Assembly: GCF_008370645.1 (NCBI RefSeq)
Contig: NZ_VTZN01000014.1
Span: forward strand, 1 to 49,286
Length of the DNA: 49,286 nucleotides
Direction of reading: 5' to 3'
Source: Mycobacterium simiae
Lineage (GTDB): Bacteria; Actinomycetota; Actinomycetes; Mycobacteriales; Mycobacteriaceae
The first letter of the stretch is position 1, and each line of letters begins with the position of its first letter. The notes under the pieces were generated by a model. That model saw only the letters and a list, made by a program, of their open reading frames with translations, was not told the DNA's origin and searched no databases. Of this stretch, positions 8,808 through 16,929 are shown in pieces. Made by a program: the position numbers and the translations under genes.

Positions 8808-9875
8808 CTACCCCGCGCGCCGACCAAATGGCCCAGGTGCACGTCGTGGTGGTAGCCGTACGCCGAGTTGTTCGGCCAGTCGGTAGCCGGTGGTCGCGAG
8901 TTCACGGATGTGTTCGGGCCGAAGGCCGGACTGCAGCGCTGTGTCCAGCATTCCTGCCATGCGGTGGCCAGGCGCGCAGCGCAGCGCGGCCTCCAGTGAT
9001 ACCCCGGCCAGGGGGCCGTCGCCGCGAGCGTAGGCGCTGAAGGCCAGCAATACCAGCGCCTCCACCCGCCACGGCGCTGGGAGCGTGCGGGCCAGCACCG
9101 CCCATAACGACTCTGCCTCGCCGGCGTTCTCGCCGACCGCAAGGGCATACAACGTGTCACGCACCTGCACGTCGGTCAGCGCGCAGCCCAGCTGCCCCAA
9201 CTCCGCTTCGGACAGCGGTTGCCCGTCAGCCACCCGCGCGGCGGCGGCCATCGCGTTCTCCACGTCGCAGCGGCTGCGAGCCACAGGATCATTGCGATGT
9301 TCGGTCTCCCGCTCGGCGGCCGCTCGCTGTACCGCGGCGATCAGCTCGCCCGTGCCTGCCGAGTCGTCGACTGCGACGATGGCCTGCAGCTCGGCACGCT
9401 GCGAATAAAGTCGCCGACCCGCTAACACCGCCGCCACTGCAAGCGGTGACGCGGCCGGGTCGTCGATAGCACCGCCTGATCCGCAGCCGTCGACACAATG
9501 CCAGCGCCCGTCTATAGCGATCTGGTCCACGATGTGCGCTGCCCAAAGTGCGATGTCGCGCTGCGACAGTGCCGCGGTCACCGCATCGCACAGCTTTCGG
9601 TACTCTTCATTGCAGCCTGGACACTGCGCTCCGCCCGCGTCGACGATCACCGCGATCGCAGCCTCGGGAGCTGCTGCGGCGGCCACGTCTGCGAGCTGCT
9701 CAACCCGGTCGGCAAGATCCTCTGAGAGATCGGCGCGCAGCACCGACCCAAGTTCGCCATCGGCTATCGAAATCAGGACCAACGATTTCTCCGGCACGAA
9801 GCCGAGGATGGCCGGTAGCGCGGCGATCAACGCACCAGGGCGATTCAGTTCATAATCAGGTCGATGCTTCGTCAT
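8808..9875 (-). CDS. DUF4192 family protein (Rv2712c-like)
   Basis: A 355-residue actinobacterial protein of the DUF4192 family; function unknown. The family N-terminus is clear: RPDYELNRPGALIAALPAILGFVPEKSLVLISI, followed by DLADRVEQLADVAAAAAPEAAIAVIVDAG. The C-terminal half carries a typical block, AYARGDGPLAGVSLEAALRCAPGHRMAGMLD. No signal peptide or membrane helix is seen. The ATG at 9875 (MTKHRPDYEL) was preferred over GTG or TTG codons 6 to 9 bases upstream. Its 3' end touches ideR tail to tail, and its 5' end diverges from sthA. The arrangement with ideR and sthA is the same as in M. tuberculosis. Confidence 0.85.
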   Translation of the reverse strand: MTKHRPDYELNRPGALIAALPAILGFVPEKSLVLISIADGELGSVLRADLSEDLADRVEQLADVAAAAAPEAAIAVIVDAGGAQCPGCNEEYRKLCDAVTAALSQRDIALWAAHIVDQIAIDGRWHCVDGCGSGGAIDDPAASPLAVAAVLAGRRLYSQRAELQAIVAVDDSAGTGELIAAVQRAAAERETEHRNDPVARSRCDVENAMAAAARVADGQPLSEAELGQLGCALTDVQVRDTLYALAVGENAGEAESLWAVLARTLPAPWRVEALVLLAFSAYARGDGPLAGVSLEAALRCAPGHRMAGMLDTALQSGLRPEHIRELATTGYRLAEQLGVRLPPRRAPGPFGRRAG

Positions 9876-9989
9876 AAGCACCAACGCTGACGATCGCCAC
9901 TGTCAGCCGGTGCGCACATCCGGCGGCAGAGTAGCCCAACTGTGGACGAAGTCGCCACTGTGCGTTCTACTGTCTATCTCATGGGGTCC

Positions 9990-11396
9990 ATGCGCGAGTA
10001 CGACATGGTGGTTCTCGGGTCTGGGCCCGGCGGCCAGAAGGCCGCCATCGCCTCGGCCAAATTAGGCAAGTCCGTAGCGATTATCGAACGCGGCCGAATG
10101 CTGGGCGGCGTCTGCGTGAACACGGGCACCATCCCGTCCAAGACGTTGCGCGAAGCGGTGCTTTACCTCACCGGCATGAACCAGCGCGAACTGTACGGCG
10201 CGAGCTACCGTGTCAAGGATCGGATCACCCCCGCCGACCTGCTGGCAAGGACCCAGCATGTGATCGGCAGAGAAGTCGACGTGGTGCGCAACCAGCTAAT
10301 GCGCAACCGGGTCGACCTGCTGGTCGGGCACGGTCGGTTCACCGATCCGCACACCATCGTCATCGAAGACCCGGGCCGCCGAGAAATGACCACAGTCAGT
10401 GGCGATTACATCGTCATCGCCACAGGTACCAGGCCGGCCCGGCCGTCCGGCGTCGAGTTCGACGAAGAAAAGGTCCTCGACTCTGACGGGATACTTGACC
10501 TCAAGTCACTACCGGCCTCGATGGTCGTGGTAGGTGCCGGCGTGATCGGCATCGAGTATGCCTCGATGTTCGCGGCGCTGGGCACCAAGGTCACCGTCGT
10601 CGAGAAGCGGGAAAACATGCTGGACTTCTGTGACCCCGAGGTCATTGAGGCACTGAAATTCCACCTACGCGACCTGGCGGTGACATTCCGGTTTGGCGAA
10701 GAGGTCACCGCCGTCGACGTCGGCTCGGCAGGCACAGTGACTACGTTGGCCAGCGGCAAGCAAATTCCCGCCGAGACGGTGATGTACTCCGCGGGACGCC
10801 AAGGCCAGACCGACCACCTAGACCTAGACAACGCCGGTCTGCAGGTCGAAAGCCGCGGCCGCATCTGGGTCGACGAGAAGTTCAAGACCAAGGTCGACCA
10901 CATCTACGCGGTCGGCGACGTCATCGGCTTCCCGGCGCTGGCGGCGACGTCGATGGAACAGGGCCGACTTGCCGCCTACCACGCATTCGGAGAACCGACC
11001 GACGGCATCACCGATCTGCAGCCGATCGGCATCTACTCCATCCCCGAGATCTCCTACGTCGGCGCCACCGAAGTGGAACTGACCAAGGACTCCATCCCGT
11101 ACGAAGTGGGCGTGGCACGCTACCGTGAGCTGGCCCGCGGCCAAATCGCCGGTGACTCATACGGCATGCTCAAACTGCTGGTGTCCACCGAAGATCTCAC
11201 GTTGCTCGGTGCGCACATTTTCGGCACCAGTGCCACCGAGATGGTGCACATCGGACAGGCCGTCATGGGATGCGGAGGCACCGTCGAGTACCTGGTCGAC
11301 GCGGTCTTCAACTACCCGACATTTTCCGAAGCCTACAAAGTGGCCGCGCTCGACGTGATGAACAAGGTTCGGGCGCTCAACCAGTTTCGCCGCTGA
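9990..11396 (+). CDS. sthA: Soluble pyridine nucleotide transhydrogenase SthA
   Basis: Cytoplasmic FAD-dependent enzyme that interconverts NADPH and NADH; 468 residues. The FAD-binding motif [19 protein letters not shown] is at the N-terminus. The active-site region reads [13 protein letters not shown]: the first redox-type Cys (Cys42) is present but Thr occupies the second position, as expected of SthA rather than lipoamide dehydrogenase. The second nucleotide-binding fold is [20 protein letters not shown]. The FAD-contact [22 protein letters not shown] and the C-terminal interface domain ([20 protein letters not shown]) complete the fold. The ATG at 9990 gives [10 protein letters not shown]; the upstream frame to 9942 adds 16 unsupported residues. 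Confidence 0.94.
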   Translation: MREYDMVVLGSGPGGQKAAIASAKLGKSVAIIERGRMLGGVCVNTGTIPSKTLREAVLYLTGMNQRELYGASYRVKDRITPADLLARTQHVIGREVDVVRNQLMRNRVDLLVGHGRFTDPHTIVIEDPGRREMTTVSGDYIVIATGTRPARPSGVEFDEEKVLDSDGILDLKSLPASMVVVGAGVIGIEYASMFAALGTKVTVVEKRENMLDFCDPEVIEALKFHLRDLAVTFRFGEEVTAVDVGSAGTVTTLASGKQIPAETVMYSAGRQGQTDHLDLDNAGLQVESRGRIWVDEKFKTKVDHIYAVGDVIGFPALAATSMEQGRLAAYHAFGEPTDGITDLQPIGIYSIPEISYVGATEVELTKDSIPYEVGVARYRELARGQIAGDSYGMLKLLVSTEDLTLLGAHIFGTSATEMVHIGQAVMGCGGTVEYLVDAVFNYPTFSEAYKVAALDVMNKVRALNQFRR

Positions 11397-11560
11397 TCGA
11401 GCCGTCGGGTCGCGGGGCTCGCCGGTGAATACGGCCCGACGGTGTGGCGTTATGCAGATGTGCGAACAAACGAGTTCGCTGTGAGATCGTGGGGGCCCGT
11501 CGATGTGCGAGACACTAGTGAGGGCACCCTGGTTAGACCCTCGGAGAGGAGGCAACACCC

Positions 11561-12538
11561 ATGGCGCACGATCATGACCCGGGCGAGGCCCAGGACTACC
11601 AGCCGGGGCAACAGGGCATGTACGAGCTTGAGTTCCCGGCGCCGCAATTGTCGACGTCCGATGGCCGTGGACCAGTGTTGGTGCACGCTTTGGAGGGCTT
11701 TTCCGATGCAGGTCACGCGATCCGGCTGGCCGCCGTCCACCTCAAGGCGGCCCTGGACGCCGAGCTGGTCGCGTCGTTTGCGATTGACGAATTGCTGGAT
11801 TATCGCTCGCGACGGCCGCTGATGACCTTCAAAACTGATCACTTCACCAACTACGACGATCCAGAACTCAGCCTCTACACACTGCGCGACAGCGTCGGTA
11901 CCCCGTTTCTGTTGCTTGCCGGTATGGAGCCCGACCTCAAGTGGGAGCGTTTCATCACCGCTGTACGCCTGCTGGCCGAGCGCCTGGGGGTGCGGCAGAC
12001 CATCGGTTTGGGCACCGTTCCCATGGCCGTCCCCCACACCCGGCCGATCACGATGACCGCGCACTCCAACAATGCCGTACTGATTGCCGACTTCCAGCCG
12101 TGGATCTCCGAAATTCAGGTCCCGGCAAGCGCTTCCAATCTTCTGGAGTACCGAATGGCCCAGCATGGTCATGAGGTCGTCGGATTCACCGTGCACGTCC
12201 CTCACTACCTGACGCAGACCGACTACCCAGCAGCTGCACACGCGCTGCTGGAGCAGGTGGCCAAAACCGGAGCACTGGAGCTACCCCTGGCGGCATTGGC
12301 GGAATCGGCGGCCGAGATTAGGGCCAAGATCGACGAACAAGTTCAGGCCAGCGCAGAAGTCGCCCAAGTGGTGGCCGCTCTCGAGCGCCAGTACGATGCC
12401 TTCATCGACGCTCAGGAGAACAGATCGTTACTAGCGCGCGACGAGGATCTGCCGAGCGGCGACGAGTTAGGCGCAGAGTTCGAGCGATTCCTGGCTCAAC
12501 AGGCAGAAAAGAAGTTCGACGACGACGACCAGGCTTGA
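11561..12538 (+). CDS. PAC2-family protein (Rv2714-like)
   Basis: A 325-residue protein of the PAC2 (proteasome assembly chaperone-like) family; the role in actinobacteria is not established. Family features are VLVHALEGFSDAGHAIRLAAVHL, ASFAIDELLDYRSRRPLMTF, LLAGMEPDLKWERFITAVRLLAERLG and VPHYLTQTDYPAAAHALLEQVA. The C-terminal part is helical and charged (AAEIRAKIDEQVQASAEVAQVVAALERQYD) and probably forms a coiled coil. The ATG at 11561 follows a strong GAGAGGAGG ribosome site. It is followed 43 bp later by the alpha/beta hydrolase gene in the same direction, so the two may be cotranscribed. Confidence 0.87.
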   Translation: MAHDHDPGEAQDYQPGQQGMYELEFPAPQLSTSDGRGPVLVHALEGFSDAGHAIRLAAVHLKAALDAELVASFAIDELLDYRSRRPLMTFKTDHFTNYDDPELSLYTLRDSVGTPFLLLAGMEPDLKWERFITAVRLLAERLGVRQTIGLGTVPMAVPHTRPITMTAHSNNAVLIADFQPWISEIQVPASASNLLEYRMAQHGHEVVGFTVHVPHYLTQTDYPAAAHALLEQVAKTGALELPLAALAESAAEIRAKIDEQVQASAEVAQVVAALERQYDAFIDAQENRSLLARDEDLPSGDELGAEFERFLAQQAEKKFDDDDQA

Positions 12539-12581
12539 CATCCCTAAGCGCCATAATCGGCCGACAACGAGGTGGGCGAGA

Positions 12582-13607
12582 ATGACCGAGCGGAAGCGCA
12601 ATCTTCGCCCAGTGCGGGAGGTGACCGCGCCTTCGCTTCAGTTCCGCACCATCCATGGCTATAAGCGGGCCTTCCGGATCGCCGGGTCCGGTCCGGCAAT
12701 TCTGCTGATCCACGGTATCGGGGACAACTCCACCACCTGGACGTGCATCCACGCTCAGCTCGCCCAGCGCTTCACCGTCATCGCTCCCGACTTGCTGGGC
12801 CACGGAAAGTCCGATAAGCCGCGGGCCGACTACTCGGTTGCTGCCTACGCCAATGGCATGCGGGACCTGCTCAGCGTGCTGGACATTGAGCGGGTCACCA
12901 TCATCGGTCATTCACTGGGCGGCGGGGTGGCGATGCAATTCGCCTACCAGTTTCCGCATCTGGTGGACCGGCTGATATTGGTCGGCGCAGGTGGTGTCAC
13001 CAAGGATGTCAACGTCGTCTTCCGATTGGCATCGCTGCCGATGGGCGCCGAGGCGTTGGCGCTGTTGCGGTTGCCCCTGGTATTGCCGGCTGTTCAGCTG
13101 GCCGGGCGGTTGCTGGGCCTGGCGATAGGCTCCACCGCCATTGGGCAGGACCTGCCCAATGTGTTGCGCATACTTGACGATCTGCCGGAGCCGACGGCTT
13201 CGTCTGCATTTACTCGCACTTTGCGGGCCGTGGTGGATTGGCGAGGGCAGATCGTCACGATGCTGGACCGATGTTATTTGACTCAGGCGATCCCGGTGCT
13301 CATCATCTGGGGCAGCCGAGACTCGGTCGTCCCCGTCCGACACGCCCGGATGGCGCACGCCGCGATGCCCGGCTCCCGGTTGGAGATCTTCGCGGGCTCA
13401 GGGCATTTCCCATTCCATGACGACCCCGCCCGGTTTCTCGACCTGGTGCAGCGCTTCATCGATTCCACCGAACCACCTGAATACGATCAGGCCGCGCTTC
13501 GTGAATTGCTCCGGAGCGGAGGCGGCGAGCGAACCGTTTCGGGCCCGGTCGATACCCGCGTCGCCGTGCTCAGCGCAATGGGTTCCGACGAACGCAGCGC
13601 CACCTGA
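12582..13607 (+). CDS. Alpha/beta-fold hydrolase (Rv2715-like)
   Basis: A 341-residue alpha/beta hydrolase. The oxyanion segment LLIHGIGDNSTTW, the nucleophile elbow GHSLGGG with Ser111, the late acidic residue in WGSRDSVVP and the catalytic His in GSGHFPFHDDP are all present. A lid region (residues about 140-210) is rich in Leu and Ala, as in lipid- or epoxide-type hydrolases. The substrate is unknown. The ATG at 12582 gives MTERKRNLRPV, matching the relative in M. tuberculosis. The C-terminal 40 residues (DQAALRELLRSGGGERTV) are an extension beyond the core fold that is conserved in mycobacterial members. Confidence 0.9.
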   Translation: MTERKRNLRPVREVTAPSLQFRTIHGYKRAFRIAGSGPAILLIHGIGDNSTTWTCIHAQLAQRFTVIAPDLLGHGKSDKPRADYSVAAYANGMRDLLSVLDIERVTIIGHSLGGGVAMQFAYQFPHLVDRLILVGAGGVTKDVNVVFRLASLPMGAEALALLRLPLVLPAVQLAGRLLGLAIGSTAIGQDLPNVLRILDDLPEPTASSAFTRTLRAVVDWRGQIVTMLDRCYLTQAIPVLIIWGSRDSVVPVRHARMAHAAMPGSRLEIFAGSGHFPFHDDPARFLDLVQRFIDSTEPPEYDQAALRELLRSGGGERTVSGPVDTRVAVLSAMGSDERSAT

Positions 13608-13652
13608 TCAGCCGGGCCCTCATGACGTCACACAGCGTCGTACAGTCGGGCC

Positions 13653-14336
13653 ATGAGCATCGAGGTGACGGTCTTGCGGGTTTTCACCGACTCAAAAGGC
13701 AATTTCGGGAATCCACTGGGCGTGGTTGACGCTAGCCGCGTTGCTACTCGCGACCGGCAACAGCTCGCGACCCTATTGGCCTACAGCGAAACCATATTCG
13801 TCGAACTTCCCGCCGCCGGCTCGCACACCGCGCACGCCACCATCTACACCCCCCGCACCGAGATTCCGTTCGCTGGACACCCGACTGTCGGAGTGGCGTG
13901 GTGGCTACGCGAGCGGGGAACCCCGATCAACACGCTGCACGTGCCCGCCGGCCTGGTCCAGGTGAGCTATCAGGACGACCTCATTGCGATCAGCGCACGG
14001 GCAGAATGGGCACCCGAATTCGCCATCCACTACGTCGACTCGCACGATGCCCTCGCGGCCTCGGACCCGGCTGACTTTTCCGACGACACCGCACACTTCC
14101 TATGGACTTGGACCGACGAGTCCACCGGCGCCGTCAGGGCCCGAGTATTTGCATCACATTTAGGGGTGCACGAAGACGAAGCAACCGGTTCGGCGGCCAT
14201 GCGCATCACTGACTATCTCAGCCGCGACCTGACCATCACCCAGGGCAGGGGATCGGTGCTGACAACCAGGTGGAGCCCAGAGGGCTGGGTCACCGTTGCT
14301 GGACGCGCGGTGCGCGACGGCGTAACGCAGGCCTGA
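13653..14336 (+). CDS. PhzF-family isomerase/epimerase-like protein (Rv2716-like)
   Basis: A 227-residue protein of the PhzF (diaminopimelate-epimerase-like fold) family. Family hallmarks are the N-terminal [21 protein letters not shown], the Glu-containing [14 protein letters not shown], the segment [13 protein letters not shown] and the late [17 protein letters not shown]. It is somewhat shorter than typical PhzF proteins (about 260-290 residues), mainly in the middle. The substrate is unknown. The ATG at 13653 is the first of the frame. It converges with the nitrobindin gene, leaving only 2 bp between the stop codons. Confidence 0.88.
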   Translation: MSIEVTVLRVFTDSKGNFGNPLGVVDASRVATRDRQQLATLLAYSETIFVELPAAGSHTAHATIYTPRTEIPFAGHPTVGVAWWLRERGTPINTLHVPAGLVQVSYQDDLIAISARAEWAPEFAIHYVDSHDALAASDPADFSDDTAHFLWTWTDESTGAVRARVFASHLGVHEDEATGSAAMRITDYLSRDLTITQGRGSVLTTRWSPEGWVTVAGRAVRDGVTQA

Positions 14337-14338
14337 TG

Positions 14339-14827
14339 TCAGGGTTGACGACGTAATTCTGCGGCAGTGTGATACTGAAGCGGGTGCCCGAGCGCGGCTA
14401 TCTGCAACGAGTAAGAGAAGTTGTCGTCCGCGAAGCGGAAGGAGCGGGCAATCGAGGTCACCTCTTTAGCGGTGGGGGTCAATCCGATGGAAGTGGTGGC
14501 GAAATCGACGTGGACGACGTCGTGGTGATCCACTGAATACCTGCCCAGCTCAATTTCGGCAATGCCGCTCGGATGAGCCAGAACCAACTCAGCGTGACCC
14601 GGTTGCGGCACACGCAGGTACCCCGTTTCGGCGTGCAACGGCCTGCCATCGTCGGCCGCCCTGGTCTTGTGCCCGTACACGAGAAACGACTTACCCACAT
14701 GGGAGAACACGACTTCCACGAAGTACTCAAAGGGCTCGGCCGTCGGATAGTCGCCCGAACCGCGGCCCACCCAGGTTCCCAGCAGGGGCGCGAGCTCCTT
14801 GAGTTCGGGGTGCAACTCCGCAGACAC
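14339..14827 (-). CDS. Nitrobindin-family heme protein (Rv2717c-like)
   Basis: A 162-residue lipocalin-like beta-barrel of the nitrobindin (DUF1794/THAP4) family, which binds ferric heme and reacts with nitric oxide or peroxynitrite. The family signature GTWVGRGSGDYPT is at about residues 18-30, followed by PFEYFVEVVFSHVGKSFLVYG, HAETGYLRV and ELVLAHPSGIAEIELG. The C-terminal LQYHTAAEL carries the His expected to be the proximal heme ligand. The first ATG at 14827 gives MSAELHPELKEL. It lies just downstream of nrdR on the same strand, with about 30 bp between them, so cotranscription is possible. Confidence 0.9.
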   Translation of the reverse strand: MSAELHPELKELAPLLGTWVGRGSGDYPTAEPFEYFVEVVFSHVGKSFLVYGHKTRAADDGRPLHAETGYLRVPQPGHAELVLAHPSGIAEIELGRYSVDHHDVVHVDFATTSIGLTPTAKEVTSIARSFRFADDNFSYSLQIAALGHPLQYHTAAELRRQP

Positions 14828-14856
14828 GGATGGAATCCTAGCCGGGCTTCGCCGAA

Positions 14857-15321
14857 TCAGGGTGCAGTCGACACGTTGCGGTGCGCGCGTAGCGCCTCGA
14901 TCTCGCGCTCAAAATCCTCGGCCGACGAAAATGACCGGTACACCGACGCAAACCGCAGGTAAGCCACCTCGTCAAGTTCACGCAGCGGCCCAAGGATGGC
15001 CAAACCGACTTCGTGACTGGGCACCTCCGGCGATCCTGCGGCCCGTACGGTGTCCTCCACCTGCTGGGCAAGCAGGTTCAACGCGTCGTCGTCCACGTGC
15101 CGCCCCTGGCATGCCCGGCGCACCCCGCTGATCACCTTTTCCCTGCTGAACGGCTCTGAGACACCGCTGCGTTTGACTACAGCCAGGACCGCGGTTTCCA
15201 CCGTGGTGAATCGCCGCCCGCACTCCGGGCACGATCGGCGACGGCGAATAGCTTGTCCTTCATCGGTTTCCCGCGAGTCGATGACGCGGGAATCGGGATG
15301 CCGGCAGAACGGGCAGTGCAT
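14857..15321 (-). CDS. nrdR: Transcriptional repressor NrdR
   Basis: A 154-residue zinc-ribbon/ATP-cone repressor of ribonucleotide reductase genes, acting at NrdR boxes in a nucleotide-dependent way. The N-terminal zinc ribbon CPFC...CPEC is intact ([35 protein letters not shown]). The ATP-cone follows ([24 protein letters not shown]). The ATG at 15321 gives the canonical MHCPFC start and has GGAG in front of it; the frame stays open upstream to 15495 without family sequence. It lies between nitrobindin and chiZ, all on the minus strand. Confidence 0.96.
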   Translation of the reverse strand: MHCPFCRHPDSRVIDSRETDEGQAIRRRRSCPECGRRFTTVETAVLAVVKRSGVSEPFSREKVISGVRRACQGRHVDDDALNLLAQQVEDTVRAAGSPEVPSHEVGLAILGPLRELDEVAYLRFASVYRSFSSAEDFEREIEALRAHRNVSTAP

Positions 15322-15499
15322 GGCCGCTCCTTCGCCATCTCGACGTCCCGGTATTTCGGACCTCTCCGAGAGTACCTGCGCGCCTCGCCGCACTGCCAAC
15401 GCCGTCGCAATCCACGCGTGCTCAACCCCAAGGAACTCAAGGAACCCGAGGTGCCCGAGGGACGTTGTCGTGGAGCCGCTTTCGCCGCGAAACATGATG

Positions 15500-15997
15500 T
15501 CAGCCGACTGGCGCGATCAATGTCTGCCCCGCGGCCGGCGACGACGAATCCAGGGCGTTCAGTTCGCGGATGCGGTCGACAACCTGCTTAACCGGCGCGT
15601 CGGGCGCGACCCGAGCCGCGACGTCCGAGAGCGACTCCCCGGCCTCCACCCGCACCACGGCAAGCTTGTCGGGTACCGGGGCCGGCGAATCGGCGAAGCC
15701 ACCGCTGACCATCGCCCCGAAATGCGCTACCAAGCCCAGCCAGAACGTGACCAGCCCCGCCAACAGCGCCAGACCCACCGTGGTCGCGAGCGGGACGGGA
15801 CGGCGACGGTGCGGCGCCCTCGAAATCGCCACACCGGTGCCCCGGTAACGCAGCGGGGCACCGACCGGCCGCGACGGCCCGGGCCGCCGCGCGGAAGCCA
15901 GCTTGCCCTGGCTCGGGACGGACGCGGGGACCGGCCCGTTGACCGGCCCCCGCACGCTGCGGCAAGTGCGTGGCGGGATCGCCTGCATGAGTGTCAT
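15500..15997 (-). CDS. chiZ: SOS-induced cell-division regulator ChiZ (Rv2719c)
   Basis: A 165-residue membrane protein with an Arg/Pro-rich cytoplasmic N-terminus (about 65 residues), one membrane helix ([22 protein letters not shown]) and an extracytoplasmic C-terminal LysM-type domain ([27 protein letters not shown]...LIAPVG). In M. tuberculosis the homologue is induced by DNA damage and interferes with FtsZ/FtsI-dependent septation. The gene is divergent from lexA. An SOS-box-like site at 16066-16081 and further GTTCGA half-sites lie upstream, in line with that regulation. The first ATG at 15997 gives [11 protein letters not shown]. Confidence 0.9.
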   Translation of the reverse strand: MTLMQAIPPRTCRSVRGPVNGPVPASVPSQGKLASARRPGPSRPVGAPLRYRGTGVAISRAPHRRRPVPLATTVGLALLAGLVTFWLGLVAHFGAMVSGGFADSPAPVPDKLAVVRVEAGESLSDVAARVAPDAPVKQVVDRIRELNALDSSSPAAGQTLIAPVG

Positions 15998-16065
15998 GTT
16001 GAGTCCTCCGACCGAAGGGTTGTCGCTCGTGTGTTCGACACACTACTCGCTTATGTGTTCGACAT

Positions 16066-16081
16066 CCGAACATTTGATCGA
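16066..16081 (-). promoter_or_regulatory. LexA-box-like site upstream of chiZ
   Basis: CCGAACATTTGATCGA on the plus strand differs at two positions from the mycobacterial LexA consensus TCGAAC-N4-GTTCGA. It lies 69 bp upstream of the chiZ start. Two copies of GTGTTCGACA at 16031-16040 and 16055-16064 (24 bp apart) supply further GTTCGA half-sites closer to chiZ, so the operator region may be composite. Confidence 0.6.
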
Positions 16082-16182
16082 AGCGTGTCGCCTCGAGCGC
16101 AACGCTAGACCACGCCACCGACATCGACTCTGCCCAACGTTTCGGACCGGCTCCGGTCGCGCGCCCTGGGTGCAACACGCCG

Positions 16183-16198
16183 TCGAACAAATGTTTGA
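16183..16198 (+). promoter_or_regulatory. LexA SOS box at lexA
   Basis: TCGAACAAATGTTTGA matches TCGAAC-N4-GTTCGA with one mismatch. It overlaps the predicted -35 of the lexA promoter, so bound LexA would block polymerase, giving autorepression. Confidence 0.85.
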
Positions 16199-16223
16199 TT
16201 CTTGGTCAGGGTGCGGCTACATT
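16195..16223 (+). promoter_or_regulatory. lexA promoter, probably giving a leaderless mRNA
   Basis: TTGATT at 16195-16200, a 17-bp spacer and TACATT at 16218-16223 form a sigma-A-type promoter. The lexA ATG begins 8 bp after the -10, the normal distance to a transcription start, and no ribosome site precedes the ATG. Both point to a transcript starting at or next to the start codon. Confidence 0.65.
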
Positions 16224-16230
16224 CAGTGCC

Positions 16231-16917
16231 ATGAGCCACAGCAACGACATCCCGGTTGCCAGCAGCGACGGCGGCGCGGCCTTGACTGAGCGGCAGCGCA
16301 CTATTTTGAACGTCATTCGCACGTCGGTCACCAATCGCGGATATCCACCGAGCATCCGCGAGATCGGCGACGCCGTCGGCCTGACGTCAACGTCCTCGGT
16401 GGCCCACCAACTGCGCACACTGGAACGCAAAGGCTACCTGCGCCGCGATCCGAACCGTCCCCGTGCCGTCGATGTGCGCGGTGTCGACGACGTCGTGACA
16501 CCGGCACCGGCCACCGAGGTCGCTGGCTCGGACGCATTACCCGAGCCCACCTTTGTGCCAGTACTTGGGCGCATCGCGGCCGGCGGCCCAATCCTGGCCG
16601 AGGAAGCTGTCGAGGATGTGTTCCCCTTGCCCCGCGAGCTCGTCGGCGAGGGCACGCTGTTTCTGCTCAAGGTGGTCGGCGACTCGATGGTCGAAGCCGC
16701 GATCTGCGATGGCGACTGGGTGGTCGTGCGACAGCAGAACGTCGCCGAAAACGGCGACATCGTGGCAGCAATGCTAGACGGCGAGGCCACCGTCAAGACC
16801 TTCAAGCGCGCCCGAGGTCAAGTCTGGCTGATGCCCCACAACCCGGCGTTCGATCCGATCCCAGGCAACGAGGCTACGGTGCTGGGCAAGGTCGTCACCG
16901 TGATCCGCAAGATATAG
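16231..16917 (+). CDS. lexA: SOS repressor LexA
   Basis: A 228-residue repressor of DNA-damage genes, inactivated by RecA-stimulated self-cleavage. The N-terminal winged helix-turn-helix is [17 protein letters not shown]...[32 protein letters not shown]. The cleavage bond is Ala117-Gly118 in RIAAGGP. The catalytic dyad is Ser152 (GDSMVEA) and Lys189 (ATVKTF). The ATG at 16231 is used; the longer open frame starting at 16195 would begin inside the operator. The variable N-terminal extension is about 8 residues shorter than in M. tuberculosis. An SOS box overlaps its promoter, and its 3' end faces the large LGFP protein gene with 12 bp between stops. Confidence 0.97.
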   Translation: MSHSNDIPVASSDGGAALTERQRTILNVIRTSVTNRGYPPSIREIGDAVGLTSTSSVAHQLRTLERKGYLRRDPNRPRAVDVRGVDDVVTPAPATEVAGSDALPEPTFVPVLGRIAAGGPILAEEAVEDVFPLPRELVGEGTLFLLKVVGDSMVEAAICDGDWVVVRQQNVAENGDIVAAMLDGEATVKTFKRARGQVWLMPHNPAFDPIPGNEATVLGKVVTVIRKI

Positions 16918-16929
16918 CACCGACCCCGG

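Noticed and set aside
15050..16108. Plus-strand frame of 352 codons antisense to nrdR and chiZ
   Set aside because: It is the complement of two well-supported genes, has a low-complexity Arg/Pro composition and no family motifs.
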